NCBI RefSeq assembly: GCF_000009985.1
Contig: NC_007626.1
Coordinates: 4,631,789-4,695,788 of the forward strand
From: Paramagnetospirillum magneticum AMB-1
Lineage (GTDB): Bacteria > Pseudomonadota > Alphaproteobacteria > Rhodospirillales > Magnetospirillaceae
DNA: 64,000 bases
Direction: 5' to 3'
A program made the position numbers and the translations under genes. This document shows, one piece after another, positions 8,296-18,911 of this stretch. The notes beneath the pieces are model-generated. The model did no database searches and was not told the DNA's origin. It saw nothing but the letters and a program-made list of their open reading frames with translations. Positions within the stretch are counted from its first letter, which is position 1, and every line of letters begins with the position of its first letter.

Positions 8296-8780
8296 CCCGC
8301 GCCCTGGTGGTGTTCTCCGGCAAGGCCGACCTGCTTTGGCTGCGCCTGCTGCGGCCCGGCTTTCGCCACTGCTTCATCCTGCTTCACCTGGGCGACGGCT
8401 GGGTCTGCATCAATCCCCTGGCCCATCGCACCTCGGTGGAGGTCTGGACACCCGAGCCCGGCCAGGACCTGCCAGGGTGGCTCCGGTCTCAGGACGGCCT
8501 GACCGTGATCGAGACCGAAGTCCGCAACCCACCCCATCGCCCCAGTCCCCTTGGGCTTTATTCCTGCGTGGAAGCGGTCAAGCGGGTCCTGGGGCTTCAG
8601 GAGCGGTGGGTGCTGACCCCGGCGCAGCTTCATGACTTTCTCACCCGATGCGGAAAAAAGTCCTTGACTTCCGAAGTTAATAGGACCAATGTCCAGCCAT
8701 CAACGCCAGAGCCATGCCCAAATTACCGCCCCACCTCGGCGGAAGGCTTTCACTCGAAAAGCGTTGAGAACAAACCATGA
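8292..8780 (+). CDS. Permuted papain-fold (NlpC/P60-like) protein, phage-associated
   Basis: A 162-residue protein overlapping the previous gene by four bases. The order His first (RPGFRHCFILL), then Cys later (GLYSCVEAVKRVLGL), then TPAQLHDFL resembles circularly permuted papain-like NlpC/P60 proteins found near virion genes. A peptidase or amidase acting on the cell wall or on virion proteins is possible. The last ~45 residues look unlike a domain and overlap the next promoter (TTGACT at 8664), so the C-terminal tail may be fortuitous. The function is inferred from the His-Cys order only. Confidence 0.55.
   Translation: MTRALVVFSGKADLLWLRLLRPGFRHCFILLHLGDGWVCINPLAHRTSVEVWTPEPGQDLPGWLRSQDGLTVIETEVRNPPHRPSPLGLYSCVEAVKRVLGLQERWVLTPAQLHDFLTRCGKKSLTSEVNRTNVQPSTPEPCPNYRPTSAEGFHSKSVENKP
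8664..8707 (+). promoter_or_regulatory. Island I virion-operon promoter with CATCAAC box
   Basis: TTGACT (8664-8669), a 17-base spacer and CAATGT (8687-8692) form a plausible sigma-70 promoter. Five bases later comes CATCAACGCC (8698-8707), the same box found at the expected transcription start of islands III and IV and upstream of island II. The promoter lies inside the 3' end of the preceding reading frame. The first gene it serves starts at 8804. Confidence 0.55.
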
Positions 8781-8803
8781 TCAATGAGCAAAGGAGATAT
8801 GCC

Positions 8804-9019
8804 ATGGGTGGTTTTTTCTCGCCCGATCCGCCATCGCCCCCGGCCCCGGTGGTGCTGCCGCCGTCGACCAGCGCCGAGGACAGCGCCACGGCGGACCGGC
8901 TTGACGCCATCAACCGCAACCGGCGCGGCCTGCTCGGCACCATCGCCACCTCGGAAACCGGAGTGCTGCAATCGTCGGCCTCGGGCAATCGGGCGGCCAA
9001 GACCTTGCTGGGAGAGTGA
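8804..9019 (+). CDS. Small podovirus-type virion-operon protein upstream of portal
   Basis: A 71-residue protein. The ATG at 8804 follows AAGGAG at good spacing, while an in-frame ATG at 8777 lacks one. The layout is MGGFFSPDPPSPPAPVV at the start, then NRNRRGLLGTIATSETG and a C-terminal KTLLGE. Short proteins with an MGG(L/F)F-Pro-rich start and a KTLLG end are common immediately before portal genes in podoviruses; the function is not established. The stop overlaps the portal start region, which points to one operon. Confidence 0.7.
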   Translation: MGGFFSPDPPSPPAPVVLPPSTSAEDSATADRLDAINRNRRGLLGTIATSETGVLQSSASGNRAAKTLLGE

Positions 9020-9021
9020 CC

Positions 9022-10659
9022 ATGGCCAGCAACCAATCCCCCCGCCGCGAGGCGGCCGAGGATAAGGCCGCCTTGGGCGAGGTCCTGCTGGGAGACGAGG
9101 GCTGCGACCCGTCCTTCCTGCTGCGGCGCTATCGCAAGGCCAAGGAACGGCGGAGCACCTGGGAATCCCACTGGCAGGAATGCTACGACTACGCCCTGCC
9201 CCTGCGCGACGGCATGTTTCATTCCAGCGTCCCCGGCGAGCGCAAGGCCGACCGCCTGTTCGACGGAACCGCCCCCGATTGCGTTGACCAGCTGGCCGCC
9301 AGCCTGCTGTCGGAGCTGACTCCGCCCTGGGCGCAGTGGTTCGGACTGGCCGCCGGCGACCAGATGCCCGAAGCGGACCGGGACCAGGCCGCGCCGTTGC
9401 TGGAACGCATCGCCGCGGTGATGCAGTCCCATTTCGATCGCTCCAACTTCGCCATCGAAATGCACCAGTGCTACCTGGATGCGGTCACCGGCGGCACCGC
9501 CTCGCTGATGTTCGAGGAGGCGCCGCCCGGCGAGCCGTCCGCCTTTCGCTTCACCTCGGTTCCCCTGGGCCAAGTGGTGCTGGAGGAAGGCCCGGCCGGA
9601 CGCCTGGACGTCACCTTCCGCCGCAGCGAGCTGTCGGTCGCGGCGCTGAAGGCCCGCTTCCCCCGGGCGGTCCTGCCCCGGGAGGTGATCAAGGCGGCGG
9701 CCGACGACCCCGATCTGCGCCTGGGCGTGGTCGAAGCCGTGGTTCCGGTCCGCGGCGGCTATTCCTATGCCGCCGTGCTGGATGACGACGGATCCGACCT
9801 GGTCCTGGGCCGGGGGCAATTCTCCAGCTCGCCCTTCCTCAACTTCCGCTGGCTGAAGGCCCCCGGCGAAGTCTATGGCCGGTCGCCGGTGATGAAGGCG
9901 CTGCCCGACATCAAGACCGCCAACAAGGTGGTGGAACTGGTGTTGAAGAACGCCACCATCGCGGTGACCGGCATCTGGCAGGCCGACGACGATGGCGTGC
10001 TCAACCCCGCCAACATCAAGCTGGTCCCCGGCACTATCATTCCCAAGGCGGTGGGCTCGGCCGGATTGCAGCCGCTGACCGCGCCGGGACGCTTTGACAC
10101 CTCGCAACTGGTGCTGGACGATCTCAGGGGGCGAATCCGCCACGCCCTGATGGGCGACAAGCTGAGCCAGCCCGCCTCGCCGGCCTTGACCGCCACCGAG
10201 GTGCTGCAGCGTGCCGACGACATGGCCCGGCTGCTGGGGGCCACCTATGGCCGCCTGCAGAGCGAGCTGCTGACCCCGTTGATCCTGCGCGCCATCCACA
10301 TCCTGCGACGGCGGGGCGAAATCCCCCCCTTGCAGGTGGACGGCCGGACCATCGACCTGCAGTACCGCTCGCCCCTGGCCCAGAACCAGGGCCGGCGCGA
10401 TGCCCGCAACGTGCTGAACTGGCTGGGCGCCCTGTCCAGCCTGGGACCGTCGGCCCTGGCCACCGTCGATTCCGATGCTGCCGCCCGCTGGCTCGCCAGG
10501 GCCTTCAACGTGCCGTCCGAGCTGATCCGCGCGGCCCCGGTGCAACCGGCCGCCGCCATCACCCCCGATCCCACGGCTCTGAACGCCCTGGTCCAGAGGC
10601 TCGATGCGCCGGGCGCGATCCAGGCCAAGCCCAAGGGTCCGACCCATGTCCCCGGGTGA
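9022..10659 (+). CDS. Phage portal (head-to-tail connecting) protein
   Basis: A 545-residue protein of the bacteriophage head-to-tail connector family (T7 gp8-like). It would form the dodecameric portal through which DNA enters the head. Typical features are an N-terminal LLRRYRKAKERRSTWESHWQECYDYALP, then DRLFDGTAPDCVDQLAASLLSELTPP, ENPE-like mid-region segments, and a late block LMGDKLSQPASPALTATEVLQ plus RRRGEIPPL. The ATG at 9022 has GGGAGAG upstream; a GTG at 9016 is an alternative. The length matches T7-type portals (~530). It appears intact, with no frameshift. The next gene starts inside its 3' end. Confidence 0.9.
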   Translation: MASNQSPRREAAEDKAALGEVLLGDEGCDPSFLLRRYRKAKERRSTWESHWQECYDYALPLRDGMFHSSVPGERKADRLFDGTAPDCVDQLAASLLSELTPPWAQWFGLAAGDQMPEADRDQAAPLLERIAAVMQSHFDRSNFAIEMHQCYLDAVTGGTASLMFEEAPPGEPSAFRFTSVPLGQVVLEEGPAGRLDVTFRRSELSVAALKARFPRAVLPREVIKAAADDPDLRLGVVEAVVPVRGGYSYAAVLDDDGSDLVLGRGQFSSSPFLNFRWLKAPGEVYGRSPVMKALPDIKTANKVVELVLKNATIAVTGIWQADDDGVLNPANIKLVPGTIIPKAVGSAGLQPLTAPGRFDTSQLVLDDLRGRIRHALMGDKLSQPASPALTATEVLQRADDMARLLGATYGRLQSELLTPLILRAIHILRRRGEIPPLQVDGRTIDLQYRSPLAQNQGRRDARNVLNWLGALSSLGPSALATVDSDAAARWLARAFNVPSELIRAAPVQPAAAITPDPTALNALVQRLDAPGAIQAKPKGPTHVPG

Positions 10660-10915
10660 CGCCGGCTGGACCTGGCTGGACCTGTCGCCGCCGGGACCAC
10701 ACGGCGATCAGGACACCCTGCTGCTGGCCCGTCAGGCCGCCCGGCTGTTCGCCACCCCCGATGGCGAAGCCGTCCTGCAGCACCTGAAATCCATGACCAT
10801 CGATCGCTGCCTCGGCCCCGAGTCCGGCGACAACGCGCTGCGCCATCTGGAAGGCCAGCGACATCTGGTCCTGCACCTCCTCGCCCTGGCCGCCCGCGGC
10901 CGGGCCGGAGCGTAG
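10646..10915 (+). CDS. Bbp19-like small phage protein
   Basis: An 89-residue protein whose start overlaps the portal 3' end by 14 bases. The segment LARQAARLFATPDGEAVLQHLKSMTIDRCLG followed by ALRHLEGQRHLVLHLLALA matches the pattern of the Bbp19 phage-protein family, which lies between portal and scaffold genes in many podoviruses. The role is unknown. It belongs to the same operon as portal and scaffold. Confidence 0.65.
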   Translation: MSPGDAGWTWLDLSPPGPHGDQDTLLLARQAARLFATPDGEAVLQHLKSMTIDRCLGPESGDNALRHLEGQRHLVLHLLALAARGRAGA

Positions 10916-10947
10916 GGCCTTCACCCAAGCACCACAGGAGTTCATCC

Positions 10948-11685
10948 ATGTTTTCCGAGTCCTCCCTTCCGCCCGCCAACGCCGACCAGTCCGGCGAGGG
11001 CGGCCGCCCCGAGAATGTCCCGGCCAAGTTCTGGGACGCCGCCGCCGGTCAGGTGCGGGTCGACGCCCTGCTGCGGGCCTATCGCGACCTCGAACGCCGG
11101 GCGTCGTCCATGGTCCGGGTTCCCGGCCCCCAAGCCCCGGCCGAGGACATCAGCAGCTTCCGGCGGGCGCTGGGCGTCCCCGACAGCCACGAGCAGTACG
11201 CCATCGCCTCAACCCACCCCGCCCTGACCAGCGATCCGAAGGTCAATCAGCGCCTGCATCAGGCCGGCTTCTCCCAGGCCCAGGCCCAGGTGGTCTATGA
11301 TCTGGCCCATGAATGCCTGCTGCCCCTGATCCAGGACCTGGCCGCCAGCCAGGACCAGACCGGCCAGATCGAGCACCTGAAAAGCCATTTCGGCGGTGAG
11401 GCCCAGTGGCAGGAAAGCGCGCGCCAGATCAAGGCCTGGGGCAAGGCCAACCTGCCCAAGGCGGCCTTCGACGCCCTGGCCTCCACCGCCGACGGCGTCA
11501 AGACCATGCATCGCCTGATGATGTCGGAGGAGCCCTCCCTCGGCGCCGCAGCGCCGGCCGGCGATACCGGCCGCACCGAGGATCAGCTGAAGAAGATGAT
11601 CAACGATCCCCGCTACTGGAAGACCAAGGACCCGGCCTTCATCGCCAAGGTCAGTGACGGCTTCCGCCGGCTGTACGGGGAATAG
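10948..11685 (+). CDS. Phage capsid assembly scaffolding protein (T7 gp9-like)
   Basis: A 245-residue acidic, helical protein starting at an ATG with CAGGAG upstream. Position (after portal), length and composition fit a podovirus scaffold: N-terminal VPAKFWDAAAGQVRVDALLRAYRDLERR, a long helical middle, and a basic/aromatic C-terminal segment DPRYWKTKDPAFIAKVSDGF ending RRLYGE. In T7-like phages the scaffold C-terminus binds the capsid protein. Strikingly, a similar DPRY...GF..LYP segment starts the muramidase of island III. The capsid gene itself is not next but ~33 kb away (44.5 kb). Confidence 0.78.
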   Translation: MFSESSLPPANADQSGEGGRPENVPAKFWDAAAGQVRVDALLRAYRDLERRASSMVRVPGPQAPAEDISSFRRALGVPDSHEQYAIASTHPALTSDPKVNQRLHQAGFSQAQAQVVYDLAHECLLPLIQDLAASQDQTGQIEHLKSHFGGEAQWQESARQIKAWGKANLPKAAFDALASTADGVKTMHRLMMSEEPSLGAAAPAGDTGRTEDQLKKMINDPRYWKTKDPAFIAKVSDGFRRLYGE

Positions 11686-11821
11686 AGTTTTTCGCACTTA
11701 AGCCAAATCGGACAGTCGAAAAACTCTCTAGCCCGAGCGGCACTTGAGCCCTGAAAAAGCGGAGCTTTTTCGTATAGACAGACTCCTGGAGTGCTTCAGC
11801 TTGACGCTGACGCACTCCAGG
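11685..11821. repeat. Run of three inverted repeats after the scaffold gene
   Basis: Three hairpins follow each other: GAGTTTTTCG/CGAAAAACTC (11685-11726), GAAAAAGC-gga-GCTTTTTC (11753-11771) and CCTGGAGTGC/GCACTCCAGG (11785-11821). The second has a T-rich arm and could end plus-strand transcription of island I. The other two have no obvious role. Confidence 0.6.
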
Positions 11822-11824
11822 CAA

Positions 11825-11857
11825 GAAAAAGCCCCCCTCCCGGCGGGGAGGGGGGCC
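11825..11857 (-). terminator. Intrinsic terminator of the ODP-MCP operon
   Basis: On the minus strand a GCCCCCCTCCCC / GGAGGGGGGC stem is followed by TTTTTC, 15 bases past the stop of the MBL gene at 11872. Confidence 0.8.
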
Positions 11858-11871
11858 TGTTTGTCCCGAGC

Positions 11872-12630
11872 CTACCGCTTCATGGCGGCCACACCGCTGC
11901 CGATCTCGAAACCGGCGAACCAGTCGATGAAGCGCTTCACGTCATCGCCCTTGAACACCAGGCCGTGCTGCGGCGCCAGGAAGTCGATGTCCAGCTTGGA
12001 AACCTGGGCGCACCAGGCGTCGCGGGCCTGGGCCGAGCCCAGCCAGCGCCGGTGGAAGGCCTCCATGTACTGCACATGGGAGGCGAAATCGGCCACGAAC
12101 ATGGAGCCGCTGGCCTTGTCCTTGGGAATCAGGGCCGCGCCGATATCGCCCGAGAACAGCACCTTGGCCTTGGGGTCGTAGACGTTGAAATTCCCCGATG
12201 AATGCAGGTAATGGGCCGGCACGAAACGCAGGCGGAGATCGGGGGTCAGCGAAATCTCCATCCCCTCGTCGGGAATGGTGGTGAAGGTGGCCTCACGGTC
12301 GAAATGGGCGGTGAAACTGGACCACAGCCAGGACAGGTAGATCTTGATGTCGGGCTCGCAGACCCGGCGCCACAGCGGCAGGGACGAGCCGATATCCGGG
12401 TCCTGATGCGACAGGAACAGCGCCTTGAGATGGGACACCGGGACCTCGCGGGTCAGCGCCGCCAGCATGGCCGGAAAGACCTCCATCCCGCCGGGATCGA
12501 GCAAGATGGCGCTGTCGCCGGACCGGACCAGGTACTGGTTGGTGTCGACAATATTGTCGGGCTTGTCCGGGTCCTGGCCAAACATCTGCCAGCAATGGTC
12601 ATCCTGGCGGAACAGAGTAACGCACTTCAT
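11872..12630 (-). CDS. Diiron metallo-beta-lactamase-fold protein, ODP (oxygen-binding diiron protein)-like
   Basis: A 252-residue MBL-fold protein related to the diiron domain of flavodiiron proteins but without flavodoxin or rubredoxin. Candidate ligands are seen in order: LFLSHQDPDIGSS (H-x-D-x-D), VPAHYLHSSGNF (His), VLFSGDIGAAL (Asp) and APQHGLVF (His). The HQDPDI form, with Ile where hydrolytic MBLs have His, is typical of ODP-like members. In Treponema denticola an ODP domain senses O2/iron for chemotaxis. Here the next gene upstream (12649-13377) encodes a soluble MCP-like protein in the same operon, which supports a sensory role. An O2- or NO-reductase role is less likely without an electron partner. 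Confidence 0.8.
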   Translation of the reverse strand: MKCVTLFRQDDHCWQMFGQDPDKPDNIVDTNQYLVRSGDSAILLDPGGMEVFPAMLAALTREVPVSHLKALFLSHQDPDIGSSLPLWRRVCEPDIKIYLSWLWSSFTAHFDREATFTTIPDEGMEISLTPDLRLRFVPAHYLHSSGNFNVYDPKAKVLFSGDIGAALIPKDKASGSMFVADFASHVQYMEAFHRRWLGSAQARDAWCAQVSKLDIDFLAPQHGLVFKGDDVKRFIDWFAGFEIGSGVAAMKR

Positions 12631-12648
12631 GGGCGGGGTCCTGACTCG

Positions 12649-13377
12649 CTATGAGTTGCGGTGGAGTTCGTCGAGGGCGTCAAGGCCGATGCGCCGCAAG
12701 GCCGCACCCTTCTCGGCGGCGCGGCGAACCGCGTCCGACGCCTCGTCGATCATCTGGCGCAGGTCGTCCACATAGGTCCGCATGGTGTCGGAAACCGTGC
12801 GGAACTCCTTTTCGTGCACGCCGGCGGCGGCCGCCTCGATGGCGATGTTGGTGGCGATGGAATCCGACTGGCTGACCACCTCTTCCACAGCGTGGGTTCG
12901 CCGGGCCAGATCGTTCACCGCATTGGCCATGCCGTCCAGGGTGTCCACCAGCATGGACATCAGATCGGCGAAGGCCCGATTGCCACAGTCGCGGGAATGC
13001 CTTGGACCGGCATCCTCGTCCATCAGGTGACAGGCGCGCTCGAACAGATTCAACTGCATCAGCGCCCACAGGATGGTGGACGAGAAGGCGAAGGTCCGGC
13101 CCCGCAGGGAGTGCATCTCGCCCTGGATCTGGGCCAGCCGGTTGACCAACTCGCGGGTGTACTGGGTCAAGGCCCGCACGGCCTTGCCCTTGTCCCCGGC
13201 CCGGCCGGCGGCCAGTTCCGCGTTCAACGACAGGATGCGGAGGTTTTCGGCCAGTTCGTCCAGATCACCGAAAGCATGAAAGGCGCGGCGGCAATCGCCA
13301 AGAACACCGTTGGCCCGCGCCTCGATCCGGTCAGTGCGCTGTGTCCGTGTGCGTGTGGTCTCGGAATGTTGTGTCAT
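12649..13377 (-). CDS. Soluble methyl-accepting chemotaxis-like protein
   Basis: A ~242-residue all-helical protein without a membrane segment. The N-terminal part has LDELAENLRILSLNAELAAGRAGDKGKAVRALTQYTREL, which resembles the MCP hairpin-tip signature (N-A-x-x-E-A-A-R-A-G-x-x-G-x-x-F). The C-terminal part has IATNIAIEAAAAGVHEKEFRTV, a second copy-like segment. It would be a cytoplasmic receptor or adaptor with no sensor of its own. It is the first gene of a two-gene operon with the ODP-like MBL protein (19-base gap), the likely sensor. ATG 13377 or 13386 could be the start. Coupling to CheA/CheW is inference. Confidence 0.7.
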   Translation of the reverse strand: MTQHSETTRTRTQRTDRIEARANGVLGDCRRAFHAFGDLDELAENLRILSLNAELAAGRAGDKGKAVRALTQYTRELVNRLAQIQGEMHSLRGRTFAFSSTILWALMQLNLFERACHLMDEDAGPRHSRDCGNRAFADLMSMLVDTLDGMANAVNDLARRTHAVEEVVSQSDSIATNIAIEAAAAGVHEKEFRTVSDTMRTYVDDLRQMIDEASDAVRRAAEKGAALRRIGLDALDELHRNS

Positions 13378-13470
13378 GCCCCGCATGTCCGGCGAAGACC
13401 CTATTCCTGCGGATGATAATCGGTTTTGCGCCGGTCGGAAGGGGGAAACTGATCCAGTACCAACAATGCC

Positions 13471-13490
13471 TGTTCGCCACCAACCCCAGC
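13471..13490 (+). promoter_or_regulatory. Island II CACCAAC box upstream of internal-virion gene
   Basis: GCCACCAACCCCAG (13476-13489) matches GCCATCAACGCCAG of island I at 12 of 14 positions, and the core of the boxes in islands III and IV. No strong -35 hexamer precedes it. The gene it would serve starts at 13565. Confidence 0.4.
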
Positions 13491-13564
13491 GCGGACAGAT
13501 GAGCGCACCAGTTTATCACAGGTTCCCCGCCACTCCGGGGCGCCCTCATTCAAAGGAGAACACC

Positions 13565-14002
13565 ATGTCCGGATTTGAAGCAATGATACCCATGGCCGCT
13601 ACCGTCGCCTCGACGGCGGCCGGCATAGCGGGCAGGTCGGCGGCCGCCGAACAGGCGGCCGCCGCCCAGGCCGACGCCCAGGCGCGACAGAACCAGCTGA
13701 TCCTTCAGCGCCAGGCGGCCGACGAACAGCAGCAACGCGACCTGCTGGCCAAGGCCACGGCAACCCAACGCGCCAAGATGGGAGCCCTGGGGGTGGACGG
13801 CTCCGGCGGCTCCGCCGATGCCATCCTGGCCGGCATGAGCCAGGACACCGCCGAATCCATCGCCTCGTCGGCGCAAGCCGCCCAGCTCAGGCTGCGCGGC
13901 TCTTCCTCCGCGTCCGGTTCCGGCCCCAGCCTGCTCGACGCCGCGACGGCGGGAAAGTCGGGCCTGTCGGTGTTCCGAACCTTTTACGATTCCCTGGATT
14001 GA
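13565..14002 (+). CDS. Internal virion-like protein (T7 gp14-type position), island II
   Basis: A 145-residue protein starting at an ATG with AAAGGAG upstream. It begins with a Gly/Ala-rich hydrophobic stretch (IPMAATVASTAAGIAG) followed by a long Ala/Gln-rich helix (AAEQAAAAQADAQARQNQLILQ). This layout is common for podovirus internal/ejection proteins, which start with a membrane-active helix. The stretch MGALGVDGSGGSADAILAGM follows. It stands alone between the MCP-like gene and the mutase operon, 2 kb from island I. The phage assignment rests on layout and on the shared upstream box, so it is moderate. Confidence 0.6.
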   Translation: MSGFEAMIPMAATVASTAAGIAGRSAAAEQAAAAQADAQARQNQLILQRQAADEQQQRDLLAKATATQRAKMGALGVDGSGGSADAILAGMSQDTAESIASSAQAAQLRLRGSSSASGSGPSLLDAATAGKSGLSVFRTFYDSLD

Positions 14003-14026
14003 ATAAGGTTGGAGCGCCAATGAAAA

Positions 14027-14052
14027 CGGGCGGGAAGTCGCCTTCCCGCCCG
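14027..14052 (-). terminator. Intrinsic terminator of the propionyl-CoA operon
   Basis: Minus strand: CGGGCGGGAA / TTCCCGCCCG stem with a 6-base loop, then TTTTC, 27 bases past the mutase stop. It could also act on the plus strand for the island II gene, but lacks a T run there. Confidence 0.75.
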
Positions 14053-14079
14053 TCCGTCCGTGCCTTGGCCTTGCCGCGA

Positions 14080-16229
14080 TCAGGCGGCCTTGCCGCGCTT
14101 CTTCAGCAGTTCCAGGATCTCGGCGGCGGCCTTGGGGATGTTGGTCCCGGGGCCGTACACCGCCGCCACGCCGGCCTTGTACAGGAAGTCGTAATCCTGG
14201 GTGGGAATGACGCCGCCGGTCACCACCAGGATGTCGCCGGCGCCCTGGGCCTTCAACTCGGCGATCAGCGAGGGGACCAGGGTCTTGTGGCCGGCGGCCA
14301 GGGAGGAGGCGGCGACGATGTGCACGTCGTTCTCCACCGCCTGGCGGGCGGCCTCTTCCGGTGTCTGGAACAGCGGCCCGATATCCACGTCGAAGCCCAG
14401 ATCGGCGAAAGCGGTAGCGATCACCTTGGCGCCGCGATCGTGGCCGTCCTGGCCCATCTTGCAGACCAGCATGCGGGGACGGCGGCCCTCGGCCTTGGCG
14501 AAGTCCTCGATATCGGCCTTCAGCTTGGCGAAGCCCGCGTCATCCTTGTACACGCCGCCATAGACGCCGGAGATGGTCCGGTTGACGGCGCGGTGACGGG
14601 TGAAGGACGTCTCCAGCGCATCGGAAATCTCGCCGACGGTGGCGCGGGCACGGGTGGCCTCGACGGCCAGGCCAGCAGATTGCCTTCGCCGGTCTCGCCC
14701 GCCTTGGCCAGGGCGGCCAGGGCGGCATCGCACTTGGCCTGGTCGCGGGTCGCCTTGATCTGCTTGAGGCGGGCGATCTGGGATTCGCGCACCTTGGCGT
14801 TGTCCACGTCGAGAATCTCGATGGGGGTCTCTTCCGCCGGCTGGTATTTGTTGACGCCGACCACGACCTCTTCGCCGCGGTCGATGCGGGCCTGACGGCG
14901 GGCGGCGGCCTCCTCGATCTTCATCTTGGGCATGCCGGATTCCACGGCCTTGGTCATGCCGCCCAGCTCTTCCACTTCCTGGATCAGCTTCCAGGCTTCC
15001 TCGGCCAGAGCGTTGGTCAGGCTTTCGACGTAGTAGGAGCCGGCCAGGGGGTCGACCACATGGGGAATGCCGGTCTCTTCCTGGATGATCAGCTGGGTGT
15101 TGCGCGCGATGCGGGCCGAGAACGGCGTGGGCAGCGCGATGGCCTCGTCCAGCGCGTTGGTGTGCAGCGACTGGGTGCCGCCCAGAACGGCGGCCATGGC
15201 CTCGATGGTGGTGCGGACGACGTTGTTGTAGGCGTCCTTCTCGGTGAGGCTGACGCCCGAGGTCTGGCAATGGGTGCGCAGCGCCATGGACGAAGGCTTC
15301 TGCGGATCGAACTGCTTGATGATGCGGGCCCACAGCAGGCGGCCGGCGCGCATCTTGGCGATCTCCATGAAGAAGTTCATGCCGATGGCCCAGAAGAACG
15401 ACAGGCGGCCGGCGAACTCGTCGATCTTGAGCCCGGTGCCCAGGGCGGCGCGCACGTATTCCAGGCCGTCGGCCAGGGTGAAGGCCAATTCCTGCACCGC
15501 CGTCGCCCCGGCTTCCTGCATGTGGTAGCCGGAGATGGAGATGGAGTTGAACTTGGGCATGTTCTTCGAGGTGTACTCGATGATGTCCGCGATGATCCGC
15601 ATGCTGGGAGCCGGCGGATAGATGTAGGTGTTGCGGACCATGAACTCCTTCAGGATGTCGTTCTGGATGGTGCCCGACAGCTGGTCCTGGGAGACGCCCT
15701 GTTCCTCGGCGGCGACGATATAGCCGGCCAGCACGGGAAGAACGGCGCCGTTCATGGTCATGGAGACCGACATCTTGTCCAGCGGGATGCCGTCGAACAG
15801 GATCTTCATATCCTCGACGGAATCGATGGCGACGCCCGCCTTGCCCACGTCGCCCACCACGCGGGGGTGATCGGAATCATAGCCGCGATGGGTGGCCAGA
15901 TCGAAGGCCACCGAAATGCCCTGCTGCCCGGCGGCGAGGTTCTTGCGGTAGAAGGCGTTGGATTCCTCGGCGGTGGAGAAGCCCGCGTACTGGCGCACCG
16001 TCCACGGCTTGGCCGCGTACATGGTGGCGCGGGGACCGCGGGTGAAGGGCGGGAAGCCGGGCAGCGAGCCCAGATGATCCATGCCTTCCAAGTCGGCGGC
16101 GGTGTAGAGCGGCTTGACCTTGATGCCTTCCGGGGTTTCCCAGTCCAGGGTCGAGGGCGAGGCGCCCTTGAGGTCCTTCGACGCCAGGGCTTCCCAATCG
16201 GAAACGCTCTTCTTCGGGAACTCGCTCAT
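14080..16229 (-). pseudogene. scpA: Methylmalonyl-CoA mutase, large subunit type, with a single-base frameshift
   Basis: Adenosylcobalamin enzyme converting methylmalonyl-CoA to succinyl-CoA. The first ~519 codons (16229 down to ~14671) encode the TIM-barrel part: FDLATHRGYDSDHP, HCQTSGVSLTEKDAYNN, GTQSLHTNALDEA. The cobalamin domain (GQDGHDRGAKVIA, then VTGGVIP) is in the next frame. Around 14669-14672 the minus strand reads CTGGCCTGGCCGTC where GCCCTGGCC is expected, so one C seems missing. With it restored the protein is 716 residues, the normal length, and downstream sequence is undamaged. This may be a sequencing error or a recent mutation. It is the last gene of pccB-pccA-can-mutase, 21 bases after can. 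Confidence 0.85.
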
Positions 16230-16250
16230 GGTCCCTCTCCCTTCTGTTTT

Positions 16251-16906
16251 TTAAAACGCCGCGCCACGCATAAGATAGGACGCGCCAAATTCATCCAGCG
16301 ACTTCAACCCCGCCACCGTGGGGCCCAGGGTCCGCACCAGACCGTCGGTCAGGCCGTAGACCCAGGAATGCACTTCCAGTTGCTGGCCGCGCTGCCAGGC
16401 GTCCTGGATCACCGGCGAGCGGCACAGGTTGCGCACCTGCTGCATGACGTTCAGCTCGCACAGCCGGTCCACCTGGGCCGCCTCGTTGGGCAGCATGTCC
16501 AACTCGTGGCGGTGGCATTCGCAGATGTCGCGCACCGGGCGGATCCAATACTCGGTGACGCCCAGGCGGGCGTCCTGCAACGCCGCCCGCACCCCGCCGC
16601 AGCCGTAATGGCCGCAGACGATGATGTGCTCCACCTTGAGCACGTCGATGGCGTATTGCAACACCGCCAGACAGTTCATATCCGCATGGTGGACCTGATT
16701 GGCCACGTTGCGGTGGACGAAAACCTCGCCGGGTTCCAGGCCGACGATCTCGTTGGCCGGAACCCGGGAATCGGCGCAACCGATCCAAAGATATCCCGGG
16801 GTCTGCTGCTCTGCCAGATGGGCGAAGAAGCCGGGCTTGGTACGCTCCGTCTCCTCGGCCCAGGCCTTGTTATTGGCCAGCAGGCGGTCGATCCCCGGGA
16901 CTTTGC

Positions 16907-16910
<4 letters not shown>
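16251..16910 (-). CDS. can: Beta-class carbonic anhydrase
   Basis: A 219-residue zinc enzyme interconverting CO2 and bicarbonate. The zinc/dyad motifs are present: WIGCADSRVPANEI (Cys and Asp-Arg dyad) and IIVCGHYGCGGV (His and Cys). VFVHRNVANQVHHADMN follows the first motif. Its start overlaps the pccA stop by four bases (translational coupling) and the mutase follows 21 bases later. Propionyl-CoA carboxylase consumes bicarbonate, so local supply for that step is the likely reason for its place in this operon. Confidence 0.95.
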
Positions 16911-18898
<1,988 letters not shown>

Positions 18899-18911
18899 GC
18901 GATCGTCCCCC

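Noticed and set aside
14660..14680. Programmed frameshift in the mutase
   Set aside because: No slippery heptamer or stimulatory hairpin is evident, and the family is not known for recoding. A missing base in a C run is simpler.
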